Positions 1 through 9,429 of a stretch of DNA of 17,618 bases are shown here, piece by piece. Source of the DNA: Euperipatoides rowelli (taxonomy: Eukaryota > Onychophora > Udeonychophora > Euonychophora > Peripatopsidae); assembly GCA_003024985.2 (NCBI GenBank), contig PXIH01S0008229.1. One strand, given 5' to 3'. Made by a program: the position numbers and the translations under genes. Below the pieces are notes generated by a model that saw only the letters and a list, made by a program, of their open reading frames with translations, searched no databases and was not told the DNA's origin. Position 1 is the first letter of the stretch, and every line of letters begins with the position of its first letter.

Positions 1-100
1 ATATTTTTAAAAAAAAATTAGATCAGGACCAGGGACAACCTTGCTGGACTATAGTCTGTTGTTTTCCGGCATATTTGTATTTGTATTTGAACTTAATAAC

Positions 101-350
101 ATGAGTTATCCGAATGATGCTAACAATACAGAGGAAGATCAACAGATTACCTTAGTCCAGCAGATGATAATATGCCGCCACTGCCAAATGTTGATAGTTA
201 CTTGCAACTAAATATTGAAGTTGAGGAGTCATCATTATATCAGAGTATCCTGAAACTAATATGAATGCAGATTCTCCTAGCTCTGTTAATCATATTTCTC
301 AAAGTGCAAACATTGTAACTGCATCACTATTACTGATACCCCTTATGTAG
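101..350 (+). pseudogene. possible decayed coding relic, unidentified
   Basis: Three short open segments follow each other in successive frames. One starts at the ATG at 101 (beginning MSYPNDANNTEEDQQ). The next covers about 157-261 (containing PADDNMPPLPNVDSY). The last runs from about 249 to a TAG at 348-350 (containing ETNMNADSPSSVNHI). Their hydrophilic, acidic and Ser/Asn-rich composition differs from the Phe/Ile/Lys-rich noise that random AT-rich DNA gives here, and this stretch is less AT-rich than what follows. This could be the N-terminal region of a transposon ORF or a gene fragment that has suffered two frameshifts. I do not recognise the protein. The evidence is composition only, so chance is a real alternative. 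Confidence 0.25.
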
Positions 351-2100
351 GCTACTGTGTCTTTTTCCAAATATCAAAAGAAAAAATTGTTGGAAAAGGA
401 GATATATTTTTCAAATTTTATTATTATTAATTGTATTTATTTAATAAATTACCCATACAAATAAGGAAAGAAATGACAGCTACTGACTATTCTACTGAAA
501 GTATTCTATGAACAATTATGATAATTTATTTAGTTTTAGTGTTATATTCTTTCTTTACAGTAAAGTAAACTGATGTTCAGGCATAATTGGGATGTGAATA
601 AAAAAAGAATTGACATATTTGATAAGCTTTTTATTTTTTAAGTATAATATTGAGCATGGATATTAGCATATTTAAAACAATAAGCTAATTGCTTTTTCTT
701 TTTAATTGCATTAGCATGTCTCAAGCCAAGCACTAAATGCTTTTTTAAACATAACTTTTAAACAGAAATAAATTTAATTTTTTTATAAATTATTTGAAAA
801 AGGATACTAAATAATGTTTTCTTTTTGTTCCTATTTTTGTATTAAACTATTATCACTCATGCACTGAACAAAAAATAATTTTGTAGCTACTGTACATTTG
901 ATTAGTTTAAATAATTATTTGTGGGGTTTATTTTATATACTATGAAGAAGAGAAAAGAAGGAAGGAAGTTATAATACGGTATTTAATCGATTAGCATAAA
1001 TGATCAGAAATTCAACTATATTTACTACTGTAAATATTTGATTAATGTGTATTAAATATTGTACTACTGACTGTAACTGATACGTAGTATATTTGTACTC
1101 GCTCATACTGGATATATATAAATAAAAATAAATTGTGCACTTAAATAATCCGCATTCTAATATACAAATACAATAATGATGGACAACAACAAACTATAGT
1201 CATGACTCAATATTCTAATGTGACTATCGAATGGTCAAACTGAAATATAAATGATTGTCTGCGACTGGCTTATATAAGATTGTAATAAAATTTGTCAACC
1301 TTTTGACTTGGGCCAGATTTAACAACTTTCAATGGGAAAGAGATGAATGAGTTTTTCTACAAATGCACCTCCCAAATACGGTACACCACCAAAGACGCTC
1401 TAATACCTTTATTTGCCAAATCCATAAAGTCTGTGATCGTCTTCAATAATATTTTATTATGCCCTTAAAACAAATTTAGAAAAATTGATCTTTAGTATTG
1501 CGTTTATACATCCTAATTAATCTGACAATTTAAATAAGATCCTAATCTGTTTAAATAAATATTTTGTCTTAAATATTGTTGATTTTCTTTGTTATAATCG
1601 TTATTATTTTTTAAGATATAAATTCAAAATTAAATTTAGGAACTGCATAAAGTATGGTCTGAATTGATTTAGTAAAATTGTTTCTATGTTCCATGTTTGA
1701 ATGTTTTACATTCTTAATTAAACATTATTGATTGATACTTTAATATAATAATGTAATCAGCTAATTAACAATGATTAATGTGTGTCAAAGTATTTTAAAG
1801 TTTTTTTTTTCTTAAATAGCATTTACTTTTTAAATTAACTCATTTGATAAAGTCTTTGTTATATGATATCTTGTTTTTTTAATAAGCTTCAAGCTAGCTG
1901 AACATTGTAATTAAATAGCTGGATAACCAATTTTTGAATATGTAATTTAATTTTTACGGCACTTCTGTACTCTTCATTGTAATATTCATGAAGTGTGTAA
2001 TCTGCATACGTATATATTTTTTTCCCTATGAGAACAAGTTTATCTTTTCTTTCTAATTCATAAACATCATTTATTATTGTCTTAGGCCTATTCTAAAATA
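351..2100. other. AT-rich non-coding stretch
   Basis: I see no supported gene here. The stretch holds poly-A and poly-T runs and a purine tract near 945-967. The TTTCTTTACAG-type acceptor-like site ending near 559 is followed by stops in all three frames. It reads as intronic or intergenic DNA. Confidence 0.6.
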
Positions 2101-2121
2101 AATTTTGTTCTTTGTTTACAG

Positions 2122-2220
2122 TTCTTATATCTAAAAGAAAAGGACAATGTTTCGGACTTTAAAATATTTTCAATGCTAGGGAATTTTATAAAAGTAGTTA
2201 AAGTGTATTATCAATACTAA
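2122..2220 (+). other. weak candidate exon after a strong splice-acceptor-like site
   Basis: A pyrimidine-rich tract with TTTGTTTACAG ends at 2121 and matches a metazoan 3' splice site well. The frame that starts directly after it is open for 32 codons (beginning FLYLKEKDNVSDFKIF) and ends at a TAA at 2218-2220. There is no convincing donor inside, so this would have to be a terminal exon or an exon with a weak donor. The base composition is as AT-rich as the surroundings, which counts against coding. I do not recognise the peptide. Confidence 0.2.
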
Positions 2221-2391
2221 TTTTCACAAAAGCTAAATTGTTTAAGTTTTACATTAAAAGTAGTGTTTAATTCATTTCTTCTCATTAAATCAAATAAGAT
2301 AATCAAGCTTTATTAAGCCATTTTCTAACAATCCAAAGTAACCTTTGACATCAGGATGATGTGTAATTTTTTTTTCTCCCATAATTACTAG

Positions 2392-2463
2392 CAAAAAATG
2401 TCCTAGTATGTGCAATATGCTGGAGATTGACTCAAGCAGACGGCACTGGAAATAGTCAATATG
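2392..2463 (+). CDS. candidate internal exon, 72 bp, product unidentified
   Basis: A T9-CTCCC tract followed by ATAATTACTAG ends at 2391, and GTAAGAA starts at 2464, so both splice signals are good. The enclosed 72 bp are a multiple of three. Only one phase is free of stops: two bases complete an upstream codon, 23 full codons follow, and one base is left over. The peptide begins KNVLVCAICWRLTQADG and continues TGNSQY, which looks like ordinary globular protein rather than translated AT-rich noise. G+C is 29 of 72, clearly above the flanks. I do not recognise the family. If real, the window lies inside a plus-strand gene with kilobase-scale introns. A chance arrangement of splice-like sites remains possible. 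Confidence 0.4.
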
Positions 2464-2464
2464 G

Positions 2465-3032
2465 TAAGAAAAATATCCCTTAGCAGTAATAATAATAACA
2501 CATCATTCTATTTCAGTCTATACATTAATAGGATATTACAGTATTTCAATGATTAAAAAAAAACCTACTTATTGAATTTCTAGTTCTTTTAAAAGATTCT
2601 GTAATTTTGATTAATAATGCAGCTTTGAGCATTTTTTTTTTTAAATTACTAATCAGGCCTATTTTTCCTTTTTCTTTAAAAAAAAAAAAAAAATTGGCGA
2701 TTCTATAACAGCCACGGCCAGAATACTGAAAAAGAGTTTTTAAGAAAACAAAACGCCTGCAATTTCTCTTTTAGTATTATTTTCTGCTGTTCATTAACAA
2801 GTTTATGTAGTTCAGAAGTTACAACATTTTCAAAAGCTTATGACAGTTTTAACAGAATAACAATTTTATTAACTCTATTGCCTACTAACACATTTTGTTT
2901 TAGATTCAGAATTATTGCTAAATAAATTTAGTTCTTAAAAATACTTCCAAAAATAGTCAAAAAAGCTAATAATCAAAATATTACTGAGAATAACAAAACA
3001 GATAATAAATTGTAAAATAAATCCTGAGGTAG
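2465..3032. other. AT-rich stretch upstream of the decayed ORF
   Basis: No gene is supported. There is an A-rich run of about 16 at roughly 2679-2694, followed by a slightly GC-richer patch (CAGCCACGGCCAG near 2709). The patch could be an insertion boundary of the element that carried the 3033-4240 pseudogene, but no matching inverted repeat was found downstream. Confidence 0.5.
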
Positions 3033-4240
3033 ACTATTTACAAACAAAGATTTAAAGATTGTAAAAATACAGAACATTTTAGAAAACACTTGCCTGAGCA
3101 ACCTATGCCTCACAGTCGTTCACTGTTTGTACTGGATGGAGGTGCATTGCTCCTTAAAGTCCGATGGGACAAATCTGTTACTTATCTAACAGTTAGGAAA
3201 GGTACCTTCAAATAATTCAATATCTTTATGGCAGTGAAAAAGTAATAGTTGTGTTTGATGAGTTTGGAGAGGCTTCAACTAAAGATAATGAGTACCAAAG
3301 AAGAGTAATATATACTGCATCTCCAAATGTCAAAGAAACTGTGACTATTATGGTACTACAAACTAATTTGCTAGCTAATATTTACAACAAGAACCAACTG
3401 ATGGACATGTTGATTTCTCTCTTAATGACCAATGTTCATGTAACTTGAAAGGCTGATGCTGATATCATTGTTGCTGAAGCATTGTAATGGGCATCTGATG
3501 AGAAAGGAGTAACTGTTGCAGCAAATGACAGACATTCTTATGATTCTTTTATACCATCTGAAAAGACACGGTAATGTTTTCCTTCAGTTTTCTAATTCAA
3601 AACACAAGATGAAACCTGTATTGCATATTCATCATGTTCTTCAGTACATTGGGGAGGCAGTTGCACAAAGCATCTTATACATTCATGCAATGAGTGGATC
3701 TGACACTACATCTTGTGGTTTTGGTCATGGAAAACCAAATGTTCTTAAAAGGCATGCACAAAATCACCATACTTGAGTTAGATATGCAACGGATGAGTTC
3801 AAGTAATTTGACTCAAGAGAAGTTTGTTGAGTGGTGACTGTGGTCAAAAATTCCTGGTTAGATTATACAAAGGTAATGAAAATTACACTTTGGCTTCTCT
3901 CTTGTACAAAACATACATACGGCAGTAGCCATTGGCAGACCCCTGCCATAAAAACTTCTATCAACACAAATATCAGCATTCTTCCGCAGTCTGTGAGTGT
4001 ATCATCAGATAGCAGCTTGGAGAATGGAAGATTTAAACCCAGTTTAAGGATAGAAAAAAAAAGAATGGATTTCTATTAATCATGGCATGATGTTATAGCC
4101 TCAAATGATATTAAAGTTATCAGATGTAACTGCCAGACAACAAGGTTGCACCCATGTGCTAGTTTGTTATGCACAAGCAAGAAATATGTTGTCCTATGTG
4201 TAGCTGCTTGTGGAAACTGCCATAGCTAAGAGCATGATAC
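3033..4240 (+). pseudogene. decayed PIN-like/Cys-rich uncharacterised invertebrate ORF, probably transposon-associated
   Basis: Conserved blocks of a large uncharacterised ORF family found in many invertebrate genomes appear in the expected order but in different frames. They are: LPEQPMPHSRSLFVLDGGAL (3084-3143); VVFDEFGEASTKDNEYQRR (3248-3304); KADADIIVAEAL (3449-3484); an AANDTDILMILLYH-like block split by a frameshift near 3522-3535; IHAMSGSDTTSCGFGHGK (3681-3734); VYHQIAAW (about 3997-4020); and a Cys-rich tail, VIRCNCQTT...CVAACGNC (about 4114-4223). The DADxxIV and TDIL acidic blocks resemble the PIN/FEN-type nuclease core of this family (recalled, not searched). The tail resembles its C-terminal zinc-binding cluster. 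At least three frame changes and several in-frame stops (for example 3446-3448, 3485-3487, 3774-3776) make it non-functional. No terminal repeats were found, so whether this is a mobile copy or a processed fossil is open. Confidence 0.8.
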
Positions 4241-4920
4241 AAAGACAATTTATTCATGGATGATGAAAGTTATGTTGATATTCCAAGATGGATTAATGCT
4301 TTTTATAACTGTATTACAACTGTCTCACTCATTATTAGATTGATAATTTTAACTTTACTATTATTATAAAATTGTTTATAATATCTCTGATTATACAATT
4401 AGCACTATTTAAAGTTGAAGGAAAATAAACAAATTTTTATGAATTTTTTTTTATTTATTTTGGTGTTTTCAAATGTTTTTAGATGCACTATTTTTGAAAA
4501 AAAAAAATATATTAAAAAAAATGTTTGCTATTTTCCAATATAACAGCCGCAAATTTGATTGGATCAGGGAGAATTTTGGATGTGTTTTCTGCACAATCAG
4601 ATCTTTAATTTGACACCAAAAACACTTTTATAACATTTTATTCTAGGTTAAGGTGAATTTTTAAGTTATTCTACCGGCCTATAAGACACAACACTTTATT
4701 TACGTTTGTGAATTACGCCAGAACTTTGACAAATGTAATTCGTGTTTACAAATTCATTTGTGCCTTAATTTCATAACTGAATCTGTTTATACAAACTTAT
4801 TAATATTTCAAACTCAAGAAAAATCTTTATTTCAGGAAGGATATTTAATTGCTTGTCTATACAGTGCACAACTTATGTGCTTTAAACGGCGAGTCAGCTC
4901 AATTCCTTTCAATTCTCACA
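4241..4920. other. AT-rich stretch with no clear gene
   Basis: Poly-T and poly-A runs dominate 4440-4520. The short open frame around 4758-5015 overlaps the start of the tandem repeat and has no recognisable domain. Nothing else is supported. Confidence 0.5.
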
Positions 4921-5171
4921 ACTCCGTTTGCACTTTGAAACGGAAGAGAGCTTATATTGCTTCATTTTCAAAAATATCCTTGTGTTTTCACTTGGGAGGG
5001 AGGGTACATCTTTAGTTTTCAAAATTTGCCTGGGGCTTTTATCTGAGAAGTGCTTATACTCAATCATTTTTCGGAAATTGAATTGCGCTTTTATCCGAGA
5101 TGCACTTACTGTATATCCATTCATTTTTCAGAATTTCCTTTGTGCTTTTATCTGAGAACTGCTTTTAACCA
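4921..5171 (+). repeat. degenerate tandem repeat, about 50-60 bp period
   Basis: The phrase TGTGCTTTTATCTGAGAA, followed by TGC(A)CTT, a TAT/ATTCATTTTTC(A/G)GAA segment and a short AT stretch, recurs with unit starts near 4921, 4981, 5031, 5084 and 5142. The last two to three units are the most alike; the first two have diverged. The overlapping open frames on both strands are by-products: their translations repeat motifs such as NCAFI and LCAFI with the DNA period. It looks like an old minisatellite. Confidence 0.6.
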
Positions 5172-5749
5172 CAAGTTGCTTGGCTCAAATGATTACTAAC
5201 ATAGCATTATTAAACTTTTTTTCTAGAATTCCTTTAGTTCCAAGTTTTTCACAGGTTGAGTCAGATATCAGTCATGTATAAATATTTTTCATTTGAATGA
5301 TTCGTCAGTCATGCCTCAGCTATGTCTGTTAGTTTGTAAAAAAAAAAATGCAATAGGGAGCTTCTCACAGAAAGTTTTAATTTGATAATGGTGGCAGAAA
5401 TATGTTGCCTTCAAAATTTTAAAATTGAAAATGAATGAAGAATGTGTTTCAAGAAATTAAAATTAGGCCCATACACTGCTATAATTTGTCACTGCTTAAT
5501 GCAAGAGAAAAATATTGCAGAAACATTCAATTCTATTGTTAATTCATAAGAATTAGTTCATCATTTTGTAGCTTCATTTTGAAATTACAATATACTTTAT
5601 AAAAAATTTGATGCAAAATATGTTGTAGTGATTTTTAAAAATGAATGAATTCCAGTATTTTAAGGCTCAAATCCTGGATATTCTATATTTCCATGACGTG
5701 GAGCTCTGATTATATCTGATCTGAAATGATTTGTGAATAATAATAAAAT
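5172..5749. other. AT-rich stretch with no clear gene
   Basis: No feature is supported. GGCTCAAATCC near 5662 resembles a tRNA B box, but no A box or cloverleaf surrounds it. Confidence 0.5.
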
Positions 5750-6012
5750 ATGGCCGTGAAGGTTCATATGGATTTCAATACAGCCTTCAGAAGTAACGAG
5801 GATGTGTCAATGTATGGACGTCTAAAACTTCACGCGCTAATGAAGAAATTATTTTCCAAAAAGGAGAAAGATAGGATTTAGAGTGAACCAATGTAAAGCC
5901 ATAGAGACAAAGCCCTAACAAGAAAGAAAAACAAAATTACTACAGTTGAACATGATAAAAATTTTCAACATAAGGACAAGATCAAGACAAAACACAAGAT
6001 TGGAAGGCCTTA
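5750..6012 (+). pseudogene. lysine-rich open segment with stops, unidentified
   Basis: An ATG at 5750 in a good context (A at -3, G at +4) opens 43 codons (beginning MAVKVHMDFNTAFRSNEDV), ending at a TAG at 5879-5881. The same frame continues past a second stop (TAA about 5894-5896) as a Lys-rich stretch containing RDKALTRKKNKITTVEHDK. It closes with IGRP and TAG directly before GTAATA, which resembles a weak splice donor. Base use is richer in purine and G+C than the flanks. The composition suggests a charged, possibly nuclear or cytoskeletal peptide, but I do not recognise it. It may be a decayed exon or pseudogene, or a chance purine-rich stretch. Confidence 0.25.
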
Positions 6013-6373
6013 GGTAATACAAAAAGAAGGGATAGACAGAGAAGAAAATCCAAGATAGATGATTTAAGAGGCAAACAAATAAGAAAAAGGAATCAAATTA
6101 GCACATGTTTAGTTTATAAATGTTTTACCTTAATGGTCATTAAATGTCTAGTGGTTTGTTGTGTTCTATTGTCATGTGATGTCCTGTAAGGGAAGTGGGG
6201 GGAATTCCGTGCACTTAAGCAAAATTCGTTCATGTGGCGAAATAGTTCAAGTTAAGAAAATGTTTATACATGAAAGTGATTCTTAGTTATCCTACTTTTA
6301 AATGTATATAAACATTTTGTGCAAAAATATATCAAATTTATTAAATATTAAAAATAGTACAAAATGGCATTTT

Positions 6374-6427
6374 CACGGTTTTCCCCCACCTTGGGGGAAT
6401 ACCGTGGTGGGTGGGGGGAAAACCGTG
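6374..6427. repeat. central inverted repeat of the CACGGT-motif element
   Basis: The left arm CACGGTTTTCCCCCAC (6374-6389) and right arm GTGGGGGGAAAACCGTG (6411-6427) are inverted copies differing by one extra G. The intervening bases hold another inverted motif copy, GGGGGAATACCGTG (6393-6406). The result is a compact G/C-rich hairpin in very AT-rich DNA. Confidence 0.85.
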
Positions 6428-6525
6428 CCATGTTATTGAATAGGGAAAACAACACGGTAAGTTTTTTAAAATTAGAAAAAAAAAAAAGATGAAATTTTTA
6501 ATTAATTTGAGTTATTTATGAATGA

Positions 6526-6566
6526 AAATAATAATAATAATAATTACCATAATAATAATAATAATA
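6526..6566. repeat. AAT/ATA trinucleotide microsatellite
   Basis: Two runs of (ATA)n, about six units each, are split by a short TTACC interruption inside the mobile element. Confidence 0.9.
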
Positions 6567-6987
6567 GGGTTAGATCATGGTATTCCCCCATTCATGTTTC
6601 ACGGTTTTACCCTGTTCGTGTTTTGAATGTTAATTTATACAAAGCAAGACAAACTTTTTATCTTACTGAAGTAAGCTATACATGAAAACATTCTCTAATC
6701 ACTACCGTTTAAGAATATATTTGACTAAAAATTATTGAAAAAAAAAAAAAATTAGCTAATTCTTGTATTTTCTTAAGCCAAAAAATAACAAATATTTGAT
6801 TTTTCGTTTTTCCACTCTGGCACATTTATAAAAAAAAATTTCAAGATACTTTATATCAATTATTGGTACATATTGTAATCAGAATAGGGCAGTATTAGAT
6901 ATATTTATTAATTATATCACATAATATGAAAAACTTTCATGTGTGGTTATACCCGCACCACGGTATCCCCCCCACTTCCCCTACAGG

Positions 6988-7135
6988 CTCTGTGCAACTG
7001 GGTGTGAGCGGTGAGCCATAGTGTGTTGTCCATAACATGGTTGGTATACTATCTAGCCCTTAATACTGGGAGTTGGTTACCCTCGCAGGGCCGGTAGTAT
7101 CACTGACAGAAGCCAAGATGGTCTGATGTTTCATC
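6988..7135. other. GC-richer segment flanking the mobile element, unidentified
   Basis: Roughly half G+C by eye, in sharp contrast with its surroundings, and starting exactly at the right end of the element. The plus frame reads SVQLGVSGEP, a stop, CVVHNMVGILSSP, a stop, then YWELVTLAGPVVSLTEAKMV, so it could be a decayed coding piece. CCCCTACAG at the element end followed 24 bases later by GTGAGC also mimics a tiny exon. No family is recognised and no RNA fold is evident. Confidence 0.3.
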
Positions 7136-7144
7136 TAAATCTGA

Positions 7145-8095
7145 AAAAAAAAATTCATAGAAATAAATACATTTTGTAGGAAACGTTTGAAATTATTAAA
7201 AAAACAAGTGTATAGTGATAAGCTTTTAATAATGTAACCAGTAAATAGTTGCCCCTCATTTAATCAATTTTATTTTCACTTTTGTGTTTTTGAAAATGAA
7301 TTCAGATTTTGAATCGGCATTAATGATTTAGCTCTCCAATAAAACTAGAAAACGTTTCCTTATTTACGTTACCTTTGCATGATAAATCTCTTCATGTGAT
7401 TAAGTGAGAAATTTGTCATTCACTGTGAAGACGACCTTTAATTTCCCATGATTTGTAAAACTGAAAATTGCATTGAAGCCAGAAATTTTAATCTTAATTT
7501 TGACATTTCTTTTTCACTAATCTGTATTTTTTTTTTTGTGGGGAGGGGTTGGGGGGATTGTGTTTTAATGTAAAATTTTGTATTCAGTTGTCTTATATAA
7601 CTATACTAATCAATGTTAATTTTATCAGTTCATGGCAGTTTTTAGTTATTTTTTAATAAGATATGCTCTATGTACGATATTTAAATTAGACTTTTTCACT
7701 TGGACAACAATTTTAACTGTGTTTAAGGCACATCTTGACCATTAATTATGATTTTGTGTTTGAATGGTCTTGTATTCATGTCTCACCTAAGGTAATGTGC
7801 CTTACAGCTTATGGACACAACTACTGTACTATAACAAGTGCATCACCTTTTGTAAAACTAGTTGGGGAGTGTATGATTGAAAATTGATAATTATAAAGAT
7901 AAGAATTAGGAAAAACACTTTATTCTGGTGAGAATAAATATGTGAGGACAGCTATTTGCAGAAATAAGAAATATCTGTCTAATCCAAATAATGCCTCATG
8001 CAATGATAATATATAGGCTACAATAAGAGTAGGCCTAATCATTATAATAATTTAACTATGCGCAGGGAAGTAATACTTTTAATATTAGGCTATGG
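7145..8095. other. AT-rich stretch with no clear gene
   Basis: No feature is supported. It contains a T10 run followed by a G-rich tract (about 7527-7558) and several TAGGCTA/TAGGCCT words near 8014-8090. Confidence 0.5.
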
Positions 8096-8099
8096 CTTT

Positions 8100-8290
8100 T
8101 TGATAGTTCGGCATAAGCAGGTATCAGGTTTACTGGAGAAAGTTATGAAGAGAAGAGTAAGTTAACTTATGCACACCTGGTAAAAGTCTACTGGAGTACT
8201 GGCCGAATACATACAGCATTTGTATACCGCTGGTAATATCTGGCACCTGACTGCTTACGGCGGCTTGGCAAGACCTTAGGCATCCATTCT
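8100..8290. other. moderately GC-rich segment with short open frames, unidentified
   Basis: Less AT-rich than its neighbours. The minus strand contains PSRRKQSGARYYQRYTNAV, and the plus strand contains IWHLTAYGGLARP. Neither is long enough or recognisable enough to call. It may be an old insertion or exon fragment. Confidence 0.2.
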
Positions 8291-8299
8291 TTGATTACT

Positions 8300-9425
8300 G
8301 TGTTGCTTAGGTCTCTGTCTAATCATAGGCTGTTAGCAGACCAATAGTTTAGATATTTTTATGAATTAGGATTAAGATAACTAGTCAAGGCAATGGTCTA
8401 CAGTTGACCTTTCTTATATTGCAGACATTTTTCAACAACTGAAGAGCATCATTTCTAGCTTGTAGTTGTTTCACGTGCAGCCTGAAATATCTTCAATAGA
8501 TAACAATAACAATACAGTTCCATGTATTAAACATCAATTAATTTCATAACTTGACAAATATTATTTTATCAGCCCAATAAATACTATGCCCAAATTACTT
8601 CTTTATTCATTAACTTCACAGATTGCAAAAACTTTAATTAAGCAATTATTATTTCTTTACTTTCTTACACTTAAAACTATTACTAAAGGATAGGTGATTA
8701 ACCCTTTTTCTACCATAGGTAAAATAACATTGATTACATATTCATAACTAAACATTAAACACTTATAATCATTTTATAATAAGATTCCTCTAATCACTAA
8801 TTACAACAATCAAAACAAATATTACATTCATGCACCTTAGAATTATTATAACTTCCGCAACACTTATTACAATACGTCTTCCATGTTGATTAAAATTATT
8901 TTATGAAATTACTTTATTTATTCCATAATAAATAACACACTTTATTAATGAAATACTATAGTTAGTGCAAATATTTACTTTGCAAAAAAAAAATGCATAA
9001 ATTAGGTTAACACCATGGTGACTATCACAAACGTGTCACCATTAATTGTTATGGCTATTTGTGTATCATTTTGTAAAAAAAAAAAAGATCATTAAAGTTA
9101 TAGGAATCGTGTAAAAGAAATAGTCTTTGTTTATTTATTATTTATATTACTTATTAATATTCTGGTGCTGAAAATGTACATTTTCATTTAAACGCAAAAC
9201 TTTATTAATAAAAATAACTTTTATCTATAGGCTACAACTATTTATTCCTAAATAAAATTTCTGACTAATTTTATAATGTGGTATTGGTATCATTTGAAGA
9301 GATATTGTAAAAAAAAAACAATTTAATTTCTAACATTTAGGGTTGCCATATTGCACATAAATCCAGGAATTGCACAAATTTCAGTCTTAACATCCGGCAC
9401 AGCCTGGCTATATACTCATTTAATA
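8300..9425. other. AT-rich stretch with no clear gene
   Basis: Nothing is supported beyond homopolymer runs. TTAGGGTTGCCATATTGCAC at about 9340-9359 resembles the TAGGGTTGCCA ends of some hAT elements but has no partner. Confidence 0.5.
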
Positions 9426-9429
9426 TTTG

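Larger units (their letters stand above)
6183..6987. mobile_element. non-autonomous DNA transposon (MITE-like) with 29-bp TIRs and internal repeated motif
   Basis: The left end (6183-6211, starting CCTGTAAGGGAAGTGGGG) and the right end (6959-6987, ending CCACTTCCCCTACAGG) are inverted copies that match at 26 of 29 positions. The enclosed 805 bp have no coding potential, so any transposase must act in trans. The word CACGGTWTTCCCCC or a close variant occurs seven times: 6198-6211(-), 6374-6387(+), 6393-6406(-), 6414-6427(-), 6576-6589(+), 6600-6613(+) and 6959-6972(+). The terminal copies are part of the TIRs. Repeated subterminal and internal words are typical of transposase-binding sites in some DNA transposon families. 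I found no clear target-site duplication next to the ends, so the superfamily is not assigned and the exact ends could shift by a few bases. Confidence 0.75.

Noticed and set aside
3831-4079. Plus-strand open frame of 82 codons
   Set aside because: The family blocks (VYHQIAAW and the Cys tail) lie in the other frames, so this frame is a by-product of the pseudogene.
4758-5155. Three overlapping open frames of 71-85 codons on both strands
   Set aside because: They lie in or beside the degenerate tandem repeat, share its periodicity and have no domain.
5655-5680. tRNA B-box-like GGCTCAAATCC
   Set aside because: No A box at a suitable distance and no cloverleaf.
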